This document shows positions 48,248-58,745 of a DNA stretch of 64,000 nt, one piece after another. Made by a program: the position numbers and the translations under genes. The stretch covers positions 77,017,496 through 77,081,495 of the forward strand of contig OY720641.1 of the NCBI GenBank assembly GCA_963169105.1. Reading direction: 5' to 3'. The DNA comes from Ceriagrion tenellum. Taxonomy: Eukaryota > Arthropoda > Insecta > Odonata > Coenagrionidae. The notes beneath the pieces were generated by a model. It ran no database searches. It had not been told where the DNA came from and was given only the letters and a program-made list of their open reading frames with translations. Numbering within the stretch: position 1 is the first letter of the stretch; the number at the start of each line of letters is the position of its first letter.

Positions 48248-48409
48248 ACGAAGATGTCGTACTTATTATAACGTCTATTTCTATACGGTATAGATATAGA
48301 CGTTATAATAATACGAATAGACGATATAATACGAAGATGTCTTACTTTGTATAACGTCTATATCTATACGGTATAGATATAGACGTTATAATAATTACGT
48401 CATCTTCGT
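48248..48409. repeat. Tandem pair of 79-83-bp palindromic hairpin elements
   Basis: The second unit 48331-48409 begins ACGAAGATGTCTTACTT and ends ATTACGTCATCTTCGT; its whole length is an imperfect palindrome centred on TATACGGTATAG. The first unit 48248-48330 has the same left half and core, but its right end is altered. Confidence 0.85.
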
Positions 48410-48487
48410 AAAGTCTGTCTTCGAAACTGAAGTCAAGCTGTACATAAACTTTCATTCCGAACCGAAACTATGGTCAAAAAGGAAGCC

Positions 48488-48515
48488 TATAGTTTCGTTC
48501 CGGAACGAAACTATA
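48488..48515. repeat. Perfect 28-bp palindrome
   Basis: TATAGTTTCGTTCC is followed immediately by its complement GGAACGAAACTATA. Nearby GAACCGAAACTATGG (48456) and GGTTCCGGTTTCGTT (48519) extend a weaker outer symmetry. Confidence 0.9.
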
Positions 48516-49046
48516 TGCTTGGTTCCGGTTTCGTTAACGTCCCTGTCTATACCATCAGGTCCTCCCACAGATGTGTGACGCTGTGAACTCCTACGTGGAA
48601 GGTTAATTCACCTGGCATCGCAAAAAGCATGCTATGGACATAGATAGTACCTATATAATAAACTAAACACCTTCAAGCGTCATTTTGTGGATGTATTTTA
48701 TATTCGAATCCATATTGAAAACAATCATTGTACTTTTCCACAATTATTCTCACAGCTCACAATACTTAATCACAATTTGCTCAGCATCTGCTGGATAATA
48801 ATCACGTAAGTGATTTTATCCCCGAAATTCTACAAGACCTACCAAAAAGTTTAAAGATGGATGCATTGGAGCAAATGTTAGGAAATTATCAGAGAGCAAC
48901 CTTTTCAACGAGTTATTTTTTCCGCTCCCCTCCCCACTCCTTTCCGAAAAAATTTCCCTTCTCACAAGCCCCTAACCTATGTTCCCCTGCCTTTCCACCC
49001 GAAAATTAGTTTGTTCTTCAAACCCCCCACCCGCTTCTTAGCGTTG
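48516..49046. other. No recognised feature
   Basis: AT-rich, nothing recognised. Confidence 0.45.
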
Positions 49047-49060
49047 GTTGCTATGGTAAC
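49047..49060. promoter_or_regulatory. RFX-type X-box
   Basis: GTTGCTATGGTAAC is a perfect match to the palindromic X-box form (GTTGC.ATGG.AAC). It abuts the 3' end of a SINE-like copy, and no gene start is recognised nearby. Confidence 0.45.
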
Positions 49061-49076
49061 TATCAATAAATAACAT

Positions 49077-49325
49077 GTATTATGGGATTATTAAGTTTCC
49101 CAACAAATGGAGCGGCGCCACTATTGCTCTTGTGGGAAATTTGACTTCCTCTCTTGTGGCATATTATTCCATGACCTCGCCCACGACGAGGGAAATTTAA
49201 ACACGGTAATGTGGTAGGCTCAAGACCGCGACGCTCCCCTTCCCTCAACGGTAATGCTTTACTAGCAGAGCACTCTAGCGGTCAGGCGCTTCCCAACCAC
49301 GATAACCCCGCCAAATTTTAACCGA
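49077..49325 (-). mobile_element. SINE-like repeat, family S2 copy 1 (minus)
   Basis: Read on the minus strand: GCGGTCTTGAGCCTACCAC (box-B-like), then TTTCCCTCGTCG, ATATGCCACAAGAGAGGAAG, GTGGCGCCGCTCCA, TTGTTGGGA and a TAATCCCATAAT end. All these blocks recur in the same order at 50340-50545. It is likely a tRNA-derived SINE. Confidence 0.68.
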
Positions 49326-50339
49326 AGCACTGAAACCTTGAGCGATAGCTTATAACATGACCTCTGCATTCTTCCGATATTGGTCCAAATGATGAAAATT
49401 CACGAGCTCTCCTCATATTTGATATTGTTTCTTAGGTTTGGTACATAATTTCCAATGAAAAGAAACCAAGTGGAATTCACACAAACTTTATTGTGAATAA
49501 TGATACTGAAGACGCAATTTACATTATTACAAAAACTTCAACATAACATTTGAAACAATGCCGTGGAATTCATTTTCAAACTTGGCATAGAATCACATAA
49601 ATCCTCGCACAGCCATACTAAAGGACCATAGGCCAAATTAATTAATTAGATGTCAATACAAAAGTAAGAGCAGGCTTCGGTCATAACTGTAAAACATCCA
49701 ACCATCTTATTCACACAGTACTTACCTCGCTAAATCACTCGGGAAGTTGAAAAATGCAATTTTTTGACTAATCTGCAGCCAGAAAAATTAGTGCACCAAC
49801 TGGCTGAGCAATAATGCCGCCCGGGTCGCTTCTCACATTTGACGCCATGTTTGTTATTTTGATACGGACCATGTAGGCCATGTCCTTTTTCCTAACGAAA
49901 TCATAACATAGTTTTTCGTTAACAAATTCACTGAGTATAAAAAATTAAAATAATTATTAAAAAATTAATAACCTATTATCGTCTTATTTAAAGATTTTTT
50001 TAAATTTGCGCCTGAAGGAGATGACGCTAAAGTCACTACATACGATATATCGCAGCAAGCGACGTAGCCTTGGGTAGGCTCATAGTCGAAGCTCGTGACG
50101 GCCGCCGGCGTGCCCCGATCGCTTTTCGCGAAGTGCATCTTGGGGACAGGGGCGCCTTAGATGGGCATGCAAATAAGCATATATGAAACGTCCGATGAAA
50201 CTCTCTTTCGTTCTCATAGTGCTTCCTCTCCTTCCCTTATTCTTTATTTCTCGCGAATTTTCCTCAAGCCTTCTCTCCACCTCACGAGAGAGCTCAAGGT
50301 GATGTTTCAAATACACACAAGGTCATCTAATGTGCTCAC
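49326..50339. other. No recognised feature
   Basis: AT-rich; no gene or repeat partner recognised. Confidence 0.45.
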
Positions 50340-50545
50340 GTCCTCATGTCCAGCGGGAAAACGCTCAGGGAAAGCGGATGGCCGTCCCCGAGTGGAACTA
50401 TGAGCCTACCGTCTATGTTAGTATTTCCCTCGTCGCGGCGAGGCATAAGAATAACATGCCACGAGAGAAGAAGCTAAATTTCCACCTAGAGTGATTGTGG
50501 CGCCTCTCCACTTGTTGGGACACTTTATAATCCCATAGTACACTA
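50340..50545 (+). mobile_element. SINE-like repeat, family S2 copy 2 (plus)
   Basis: Contains GGAACTATGAGCCTACCG, TTTCCCTCGTCGCGG, CATGCCACGAGAGAAGAAG, GTGGCGCCTCTCCA, TTGTTGGGACA and TAATCCCATAGT, in the same order as the copy at 49077-49325. The opposite orientation and divergence show independent insertions. Confidence 0.68.
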
Positions 50546-50759
50546 TTGTACCAGGGAAGATAATGGGATGGCCCACTTCTACATTTTTTAGTATGACTAT
50601 AGAGGGAAACTATAGAGGGAAAAAAATTTTTGAAAGGAGTAAAGAAATGGTTACTTAATGTAGAAAATCCAGATGTATTTTTTTGTTAATAGTAAGGTTA
50701 ATACTCACTATATTTTGTATGCACGACAGGTTGTAACTAAAAAACAAATTGTTATCTTT

Positions 50760-50952
50760 TCATGCATTTATTTATGTCTCGTAACTGGTCTCAGTTTACT
50801 TTTACTTATATTGTAATTTATCTTGAGGTATCCCAATACAGGCAATGCCTAAAGGGATTCCTAATTTAATTTATCCTTATTTAATTGAAATGTAAATATG
50901 CTTGTAATGTTGATTCTAAGGGATAAATAAATATTATTATTATTATTATATT
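50760..50952 (+). mobile_element. Possible LINE 3' untranslated end with (ATT)n tail
   Basis: The sequence runs through a small hairpin (ggcaatgcc) and ATAAATAAAT into ATTATTATTATTATTAT. This pattern is common at 3' ends of insect LINEs. No coding part is attached, so it would be a heavily truncated copy. Alternatively it is a plain microsatellite. Confidence 0.35.
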
Positions 50953-53823
50953 AAACACTGTCGCGATAGCCAGCGCCATTTGCGGCTTAGGAGTTAAACA
51001 AGCAGTTTGATGCTATGAGTCTCTTTGAGTCACATGACAATGAAGTTCGTCTGATAGCCAATGGGAAATCAGGAAATCCATTCCATTTGGAGCATTCCGG
51101 CGGAGTAGTTGGAAAGTTGTTGCATTCTCCATAATAACAAAGCTACAATAATACGGTTGCTGGTTATCGTGATTATGATATTGTCAATAGTAAACAATAG
51201 ACAGGTAAGCTCAACGAAGGCAAGTTGAAATAAAAATCTCCTAGATATTGACATATCATCGGAGGAATTCGCGTGGTATGTTATGAAGTGATAACCGTTT
51301 GATCCAAGTTTGCTCTGAAAGATGAGGTCAAAATGGGTTTCAGAATGTTTTTGTATTTGATACAGGTACTTCTATGAGTACTTCTATAAGAATTATGTGT
51401 TCTTTCTCTCTGTGAAATGACCTAATGCGATGAGTAAAGAATGGAATAGAAATTCCAATCGCCGCCATATTGTCACCTGGTGGCTGGGGAGTTAAACAAA
51501 GAAACCTATACTATAGGGCCTTATGCAAGTGGACCTTCCCATTACCTTCCCTGATTGTACTTGAAGATGCAGCAAGCTGCTAAAGACTGTAGCTTTAATC
51601 ACTTTACGTACCCATGAAACTCATATCGCGTGATGCCACGGACTCCAATAGAGACGAAAATGGAATCCTCAATGATTATAATTCTGGGTGTATATTTTCG
51701 TATTTTCCCAAATACTTGCTGAATTAGGGAAAAACGAAATTAGAACATGGGCAACCGTGTAAACAAAAGGTGCTCTTTGGTTCAATCACTTTTGGGACCC
51801 ATGGGGCCCAGTTCTTAAAGGTGAGTTGGGAATAGGTTATTTATCACGCGATATTGCAAGTATGAAATATTGAGCTAAGCTAGTCACGAATATGTTGAAG
51901 GAGATGCTTTTTTTGGGAAACTTTTTTTTTCCCAATAGACGAAAGATCGATGAATTTCGGTCGAAAAGTGCCTGTAATGCGGCGGTGTTTTTCTCAGTCA
52001 TCTCAGCGCTTTGTGACCGTCTTATTTTTCTTTTTTTCTTATTCTTCCGTTTAATAAACCGTGTAAAACTTCAGCTAGGGTTTACTGATGTAATTATATT
52101 TTGTCCTAAGAAATTAGGCTCCAACGTTGCTAAACGTTTGCCAGAAACTCAGCACCTCTGATGTAAAAACTATTCTCACCATGTGTAACCAAACACCTGA
52201 AGATAAAGGAAAAAAACCCTTGGAAATACCTCAAGCTTTGTACCCTCATGTCCGTTGCTCAAATTTTGTAGGCTATCAATTAGTTTATAAGATAAACGGC
52301 CTCACTTATTACAGTTTACATTGATGAGTTATGTCGATTAATGCTTGATGTGATGCCCTGTTTTTGTTAATCATTTTTTATTCCGAGGATTGCTATTGCT
52401 ATAATTTCATCTCTTCTTGAAAACTTAATTTACCGACATTTATTTTACGACTGATCAACCAAAGATGGCTGATTAAGCGATCATAACGGTGTCATCCCTC
52501 CACTGTGCCACCGTGACATGTGTACCCCATGGGTTGTGTTATTCGGGTTTTTTGAAATGCTCAGTATCGTACCGTGAGTGGGGAAAGTGCTGCAAAGTTC
52601 AATGACATGGTGCAGAAAAAATAAGACACCGGCACGATTTTTTTTCGCGCTCGGAGATAAAAAGGGAACTATCGGAAATTTTTGTTCGATGGCTCGTGAG
52701 GTTTCTGAATCTAGGGGTGGTCGAGGGAAGGGAGGCCTGAAAAAGGGACTGGAACAAAGGATCGCACAAAGTAGGTAACGCGGTTTTTTTATGCTTTTGT
52801 CGAGGAATCGTGGCATTGTTCGAAACTGCATTTTTTTTGCGAATTTTTTTTTCTTAAAGAGCTCCGGAGATAATGTGTGCGGAGCTGATGCTGGGGTGGG
52901 GGAGTGCGTCTGTGTGAGAGAAATGGGGCATAGGATATTGAAAAAAGAAGAAGAGTTGAAGACGAAGTACTTTTTAAACGCACAGGAACATTCTCTAAAT
53001 GTCGTGGGCGGTGTATGCAATGATTTTTTATGCGCATGCGTTTATGGCATTATTCGTGACTGAGGAAGGGCCTTGGGGTGTGTGTTTTCAGTCCTTTGAT
53101 GAGTAACCGTTTCAGTTATTTTTTTCTCCAGTAATTGGGCTGGACGTGGGAAATTGGAAAAATCCCCGCCGTGGTTGAGATTAGGAGATTAATTCGTCCG
53201 CGGTTTGGAGGGGGGACAACAAGTTAAATTATTATTTTTCCTTCCGCGATTTCTAGCGGATTAAAGAGGTAGAATCAGGATTACCTCTAGCCGGGATAAA
53301 AAAAAGAAAGTTCATCCTTTCATTCGTTTCCATTTAAATAAAAATGTTCCTTTCACTGTTAAATACCTTTGCCTGTGGGTTCATAACTATGTTCCCCAAT
53401 CGGAGAAAATACTCCAAACTCGAAATTTGAAAAAGTGTGGAGTCGATGTCCCACGGTCAAAAATTTTAACAAAAGATTTTACCGCGCGAGTTTAGAGTTT
53501 TGCTTTTAGTATTGAGCTGACTTTAGAGAACATTTAATTGAAGAAAATCTGTTAAATGAGTTAACTAGCTAGCCAAGAATTATGAACTTAAGTAATTCCA
53601 ACACACCTTCTTTAGGGATTTCTACAGAGAGTTCTAAGGAAGGAATGCTTGAGGCTTTCTGCTGGAAGTGCTTGAGGATTTTGCTGAAATTCTTTAAGAG
53701 AGCGTTTCAATATTCTTGTGAGGAATGTCTGTCATTGCTGGGAAATTTTGTAAAAATATGTTATACAGATATCATACTGAATTTTTTTAGCTGGGAATGT
53801 TTGGTAACTATTTTCAGGAGTAG
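50953..53823. other. No recognised gene
   Basis: Open frames at 51892-52324 (+) and 52481-53020 (minus, 179 codons) were examined. The latter is low-complexity (S, P, F rich) and lies in a purine/pyrimidine-skewed block. No domain was recognised in either. Confidence 0.45.
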
Positions 53824-53923
53824 GCGCGATATTCCAATCGCGCTTAGTAACAAAATGGACGGATATGTGCAACAATGTGTGTTAACGACACAATCCGAAC
53901 TCTCAATGGGATTGTGTCGTTAA
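53824..53923. repeat. Two neighbouring hairpins
   Basis: GCGCGAT at 53825 pairs with ATCGCGC six bases on. TTAACGACACAATCC (53882-53896) pairs perfectly with GGATTGTGTCGTTAA (53909-53923) around a 12-nt loop. The second looks like a minimal palindromic element ending in TTAA. Confidence 0.75.
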
Positions 53924-55204
53924 GTTCTAGTAAAAATCCGCTACATGAAAAAAGAGATGGAAGCCACTATTTTTGTTGCTTGATGTAAATACTTCAAATA
54001 TGTATATTTTATTCATGACTAATTATTTGAATCCTGAAGTAATTATCAGCGAACCTTTCTAGTGGGAATAGTAGAAACTAATTGATGCTTTGTATGTTTC
54101 GCAATTAATGAAAGGTACTCCATCGACGTTAACATTTTGTTGATTTTTGGACTATTTTCTTCCTGTACTTTAATGCTTCGCTTTTCACTGACATATTATA
54201 ACTCACTTTCATGCGCATATTTGTCAGTCATTGAATAATCTTTGGGATGCTGAAAAAGTCCACTTTTAAAAAAGGGGTAAAAAATATTTTAAAGGTATTC
54301 TTCCCTCCCTATCCCACTCCCCATGTGAAAAGTGCAGGCAGAACTGGGAGATCTCTACATTCTATCGTGTGAGGATTTAACATAAGAACATAAAATAGTA
54401 TCTGTGAAAGTAATTAAATTGTTGTGTAATCAGTTTTTAAACGAAAGAAAAGGCTATAAGTCACTAGTTTTATCGTCAACTAAGAATATTTTCCAGAAAG
54501 GTTGTCAAGAGGTTGCATTATACGCCATAATTTTATATTTTACCGACGAAGAGTTGAACGAGTTTGTACATAGAGCGACAAAGTTAAGTGCTTGGCAACA
54601 TTGCGGAGGGGTTTCTAAGGATCAATCTTTGATCACACCAGTGGATTCACGCGGTGAGGTGTCAAAAGGCCTTGTGTCGAATGAGCGTGGGTACGAAAAA
54701 GAATTCCATCCGTGCCACGGACATCCACGGGAAGTTAAAGGATCGTCGTTAATTAAGTCTGAATTCATAAGCACTCGCCAGTAATTGAGCGAGTGTGCAC
54801 TCGCACGGTTTTGTAGCCGTGACACAGAAAGCGAGAGCTTGAATGCGGAAAAGGGCGTGTTTGGAAGTTTTTGCGGATGAAAGTGATGTCGGATTCAGGC
54901 CGACCGTTTCTGTTGGCTGAAGCGGTAATCGTGGTATTAATAGTTGTTGAAATAAGTCGCAAAAACGTTATTGGACCACCTTTCATTTGAGTGTGTCTGT
55001 TAATTCGTTAGAAATCCCCACACAGGCAGTGATGGAAATTATATAAGAATTAAAATTTCAATTTTTTTTTCAGTGTAAGTATGCTAAGACTAGAGTTTTC
55101 GGCGCTGTATTCGACATTTTAATGAATTGTGCATTTTTTTAAAATTGGACTCGGAGTGACAGCTTGACTTTTTAAGCAACATTTATATCAATAAGAAATT
55201 TATT
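53924..55204. other. No recognised gene
   Basis: An open frame 54404-54784 (+, 126 codons) has no recognised domain and no splice context. AT-rich otherwise. Confidence 0.4.
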
Positions 55205-55440
55205 AGTGTTTCAGAAGAAAACCTGTGCCCATGTAGTGGAATTATTTTGCCGTATGGCGACGTCTTAAAATAGAATTGAATTGCCTAAAAACCATATCGG
55301 TACGATGCAATTTTTTCTCTCCAAACTATGTGAAACACTGTGAAACTATGTTAACTTTATTGCTATCGTAATATTATCCATTGATGAAATCGAATCTTTG
55401 GATATTGCCTCAGAAAACACTTGTGCAATTTTCACGCTAA
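55205..55440 (+). repeat. Dispersed repeat R2, copy 1
   Basis: Key blocks are TTCAGAAGAAAACCTGTGCC, CATGTAGTGGAATTA, GAATTGAATTGCC, ATCGGTACGATGCAATTTTT and TGCAATTTTCACGCTAAT. The same order is seen at 57640-57840 and 59505-59710, all on the same strand. The interior is non-coding. Confidence 0.6.
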
Positions 55441-55610
55441 TATATACGGGAAAAAATGCCAAATCCAATTAAATAGCGAGGTGATGCACTGCATTTAGAG
55501 TGGAGGAATGGAGTGTCTGCATTTATCCGAAAATGTAGGCAGCCGGTTATTTTGACTCGGCGGCCTATGCAGAGGATTCGGCCGCCGGGAGTAAAAAAGC
55601 GTACGTTCAC

Positions 55611-56146
55611 CTTAAGGTAGTTTGAGCGAAACATAATTTCACTTAGAAAAAATATCTCACCCTTCCAAAGACACCAAAATATCAGCCCCTTACCAGACTA
55701 CTTTCCGAAATATTTGCTAAAAAGCTCTAGCTCTTTTGCATGGGAAATTGTACGTGTATGCACTCCGGACAAACATCATTTAAAAAATGAATTTATAACA
55801 CCTAGATGTCGTCTAAAAACTAACAGCTCGTAGTTTGTATGTTTTCTCAACCATTTTGGAAAATAAATCATATTGTCACCGCAGTAATTTTTTTCAGAAT
55901 CACAAAAAAACCTTCCGTTTATTAGGAGTGTTTAAACGTACCGCGCGAAAAAATGAGTCAAGTTAATGACTTATAGGGATATTTTTATTTAATTTATTAG
56001 AATATCAGTCGTGTAGAGGTGTAATATTGCACCATTTGTAATGCAATATTTATTTCATGCTTCCTAAAACTGCTGAAATTAAAACGTATAATTTGAAGAC
56101 TGTCTCTATTATGGCTAGGGAACTATCTCGCTCTAACTACCTTAAC
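55611..56146 (+). mobile_element. 537-bp TTAA element family, copy B (complete, plus)
   Basis: TTAA at 55612-55615 is followed by GGTAGTTTGAGCGAAACATA; the right end is GAACTATCTCGCTCTAACTA followed by CC and TTAA (56142-56145). This is the reference copy for the family (A at 9311, C at 17336, D at 8962). Shared internal blocks include CACCCTTCCAAA, ACCAAAATATCAG, CTTACCA.A.TACTTTCC, TATTGTCACCGCAGTAATTT, ACGTACCGCGCG, AAAAAATGAGTCAAGTTAAT and ATGCAATATTTA. No coding frame. Confidence 0.82.
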
Positions 56147-56278
56147 TTGGCCGATGACTCTCATGTGGGTTGGGTGACTGTTCACGGGTGGGCTAAAATT
56201 TTTCTATGGGCATGTTTAAGTCATGCGAAGGGCGATTTTTGGTGCTTTTCTCTGGCTTCGACTTGTTTGCGCATGTAA

Positions 56279-56519
56279 ATCCGATTAAACCCGTTTTACT
56301 TGGGGCACGTAATTGCACAATCTGATGTATGGGCGAGCGTGTATTTCAAATCGCGTCGTGTAAAGCGGTGAATTGCTAGGACGCATGCCCGAATGCATGG
56401 ACGTGAGATGAAATAGTAGCCCATCCTCTAATTCAATTATATTTGCACGCCAGATTGAGAAAGTAATGCAGTTTCAAATTGTGTAATTTCGTGCCCGGTA
56501 TGGAACGGGCTTTAGGCTA
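56279..56519 (+). mobile_element. Mutator-like MITE, copy 2, with 9-bp direct repeats
   Basis: The terminal inverted repeats are about 40 bp: left ATTAAACCCGTTTTACTTGG then GGCACGTAATTGCACAATCT; right AAATTGTGTAATTTCGTGCC then a GG..TGGAACGGGCTTTA block. The 9-mer CGCATGTAA flanks both sides (56270-56278 and 56520-56528). Nine-bp target duplications with long TIRs are typical of MULE-type elements. The copy at 13746 is in the opposite orientation. Confidence 0.75.
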
Positions 56520-56784
56520 CGCATGTAACTGCGCATTTGACAGCAGCATCAGTTCGTGAAGTCGAGGATGACTAGATGTGTTGGTTGAACGAATGCAGAA
56601 TGCTTCACTCAGTGCTTGTGAATAAGCGGTTTTTTAGCATTGGAAGGAGTATGCAAGTGTATTCATTCGCTGAGGAACTAGAGATTAGTAAACAAAGCGA
56701 GAATGTGACACGTGCTGTTTGCAATAGATGGCATGATAATAAATAAGGCTTCATACGGCGAATGTAATGTCATCCAGTAGTACT

Positions 56785-56832
56785 ATTATCTTTACTGCTA
56801 TCTTAACATAACCCATTGATAAAAACGATTCA
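56785..56832 (+). repeat. Dispersed repeat R2, partial copy
   Basis: TTTACTGCTATCTTAACATA followed by CCCATTGAT.AAA.CGATTC parallels 55354-55397 (TTTATTGCTATCGTAATATT, TCCATTGATGAAATCGAATC). Only this part is recognisable. Confidence 0.45.
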
Positions 56833-57039
56833 CGCTCAGAGTGAGCCTTCACTAATTGGCCGTGAAAATTTCTATTAAGTGGATTGTGTTTTCAAATAAT
56901 TGCTTAGTAGTTACCTGGTGTGCAAGCTTCTATATTATCACTTCTTCCATATTATATAATTGTTGTACGTTATTTATCTCGCATTGGAGAGAACTGATGA
57001 CAAGGGCAGCGTGTAAGAACGTAAAGGAAGGACTTTTAA

Positions 57040-57340
57040 GGAATTCAAGGTAGAGTTTAGCATTGTTTGTGCCTGAAACGTGAGACTCTTAGGAGATAGG
57101 CGACAATAGGCCGCTGGCGTTTGAGATGTGGGTGTAAAGGAGAATGGAAAGTGTGGTAGGCGGATAGGAAGACAAACGAGGAAGTGCTTGTTGTGATGGG
57201 TGATGAGAGAAAATTTGTGGAAGAGATTAGGAAGAGGTAGAGTAGGTGATTGGAAATGGTGAAGAGGGGTGAGGGGATGCTGAAGGCCATGATAGAGGGG
57301 GGTGTTGTGTAAGATTGGATGCGGAAGCAAATGAGTGGGC
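57040..57340 (+). mobile_element. LINE C-terminal fragment (plus)
   Basis: Reads, with stops, MERVWWADRKTNEEVLVVMG, DERKFVEEIRKR and RGEGMLKAMIEGG. This matches the M.R..W.D..TNEEVL..V...R.....I..R...W.GH.LRGEG.L...IEG part of LINE proteins. It is similar at DNA level to 37440-37640, so the two belong to related families. It is 5'-truncated. Confidence 0.65.
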
Positions 57341-57639
57341 TTCAGGGTGGTTGAAGCGCGAATCGTGAGGAATTTTAATAGCTTTTCGAGTAACTTGTAA
57401 GTGATTCTTATACCTTACTTCACTAAAGTTCATCTATTTATGTGTTGGAAATAACCGTACATGTTGTAATACAAATGTAACTAAGTATCAATGAATACAA
57501 ATGGAAGAATTATATTTTAAAACTGTGGTCTCCATTAAAGCATGGTTATGGCTTTGGTTTAAGGCTCGGAATTCGTACTTCATGCGAAAATCATATGTGA
57601 ATACGAGGTTTTTATTCGTAAGCGTATTTTTTTTACGTT

Positions 57640-57840
57640 TGGGAGAAAATCTGCACCCATGTAGTCGAATTACTTCAGAGTGTATTTCAGGTGCCTTTAA
57701 GTTACTTGTTAAAGTAGCATTAGTGTAAATTTTGAAGGAACCAAATCGGTAACAAGCAATTTTTTCCGCTTATATCTTATCGTATTCCTAATAACAACAT
57801 GTATGCAAATTTTCACGCAAATCTGTTCTTAAACGAAAAT
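57640..57840 (+). repeat. Dispersed repeat R2, copy 2
   Basis: Blocks GAGAAAATCTGCACCCATGT, AGTCGAATTA, AACCAAATCGGTAACAAGCA, ATTTTTTCCGC and TATGCAAATTTTCACGCAAA parallel those at 55205-55440 in the same order. Confidence 0.6.
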
Positions 57841-57982
57841 CGCTCCGACCACCTCAATGATCGGGATGAGGAGAGGTAGTACGTACCTATGCCGAACCAT
57901 AGTATGAAATCATGTGAAAAGATAGGAAATAGCGTCTGTAAAAGTCGATTTGATTTTTCTATCTGTTCTATTTAAACCTACC

Positions 57983-58590
57983 TTAACCGGTAGACCACCC
58001 TATCAACAATGACGTCTCGGGCATATAGTATTCTTTTAAAGCACCTACTCCATTGGGGCACACATAATAAGCAACTTTTGTACTCGTTTCGGCCGCGGAT
58101 TCTTGGGCTCTCTCCAGAGGCGGTAAGGGAGGAGAGAGTATGTAATGTGCTCGTCCATCGCAACGGCATTCATCATTTATGACCCAGGATTGGCCTTGCT
58201 TATAGACGTGTTTCATGGCACTCGCCTTGCTCAAGGGTATTCTTATCTGCCTGAACGAATACCATCTTTAAAAATGAGGATTTTTATTACGTGAGCGTGA
58301 GCCAAAACGATTGCGAAGCGTCTTTAGCTTCACGAATCCGCCGATAATTGTACGCATGAGCTTCTAAGCCCGTTTACCGATTTCGCTCAGCCTTTGCGGA
58401 CCCAGTATACGAGCACCATACCTAGTATAATGCGGACCTACTATTCTCTCTTCGTGCGAAAACTCTTTTCATTTCCAAACTCGCACGTACTCTATGCCAT
58501 TACTTCTTCCGATCGCAGCATTATCGCCCAATTACGAGTGAAATATACGTTGCTCACTGTGGAGATCAATTCAATCAATGGCGCCTGATC
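57983..58590 (-). pseudogene. Coding-like but unidentified segment (minus)
   Basis: An open frame 58234-57983 gives HVYKQGQSWVINDECRCDGR and VCPNGVGALKEYYMPE. It looks less random than neighbouring frames and sits in GC-richer sequence that continues to about 58590 with stops and frame changes. No family was recognised. It could be a fragment of an unknown mobile or integrated element, or chance. No function is proposed. Confidence 0.2.
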
Positions 58591-58624
58591 ATACTTATGG
58601 TTCATTTGACGCATTGAAAATATT

Positions 58625-58745
58625 TGAGCATCCAATTCAACCCTGGCTGGACTTGGCCCTTGGTTAAGCTGCGGCTCTAATTCGGGAGATTTTGGTTCGA
58701 GTCAGATTCCGGGCGAAATATTTATGCCTTTCGTTGAATTCTAGC
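58625..58745 (+). mobile_element. tRNA-like SINE head
   Basis: TGGCCCTTGGTTAAGCTGCG (box-A-like) is followed by TTTTGGTTCGAGTCAGATTC (box-B-like). The ends do not pair as a tRNA. The body was not delimited. Confidence 0.45.

Noticed and set aside
52481..53020. 179-codon open frame on the minus strand
   Set aside because: Low-complexity (S, P, F) in purine/pyrimidine-skewed sequence; several frames are open in the same place.
53882..53923. Rho-independent terminator
   Set aside because: The window is eukaryotic and no gene ends there; the hairpin is better explained as a palindromic element.
57500..57600. Possible next PTPN9 exon because of a W.WFKA phrase near 57550
   Set aside because: No acceptor or donor at suitable places and the surrounding residues do not match the family.
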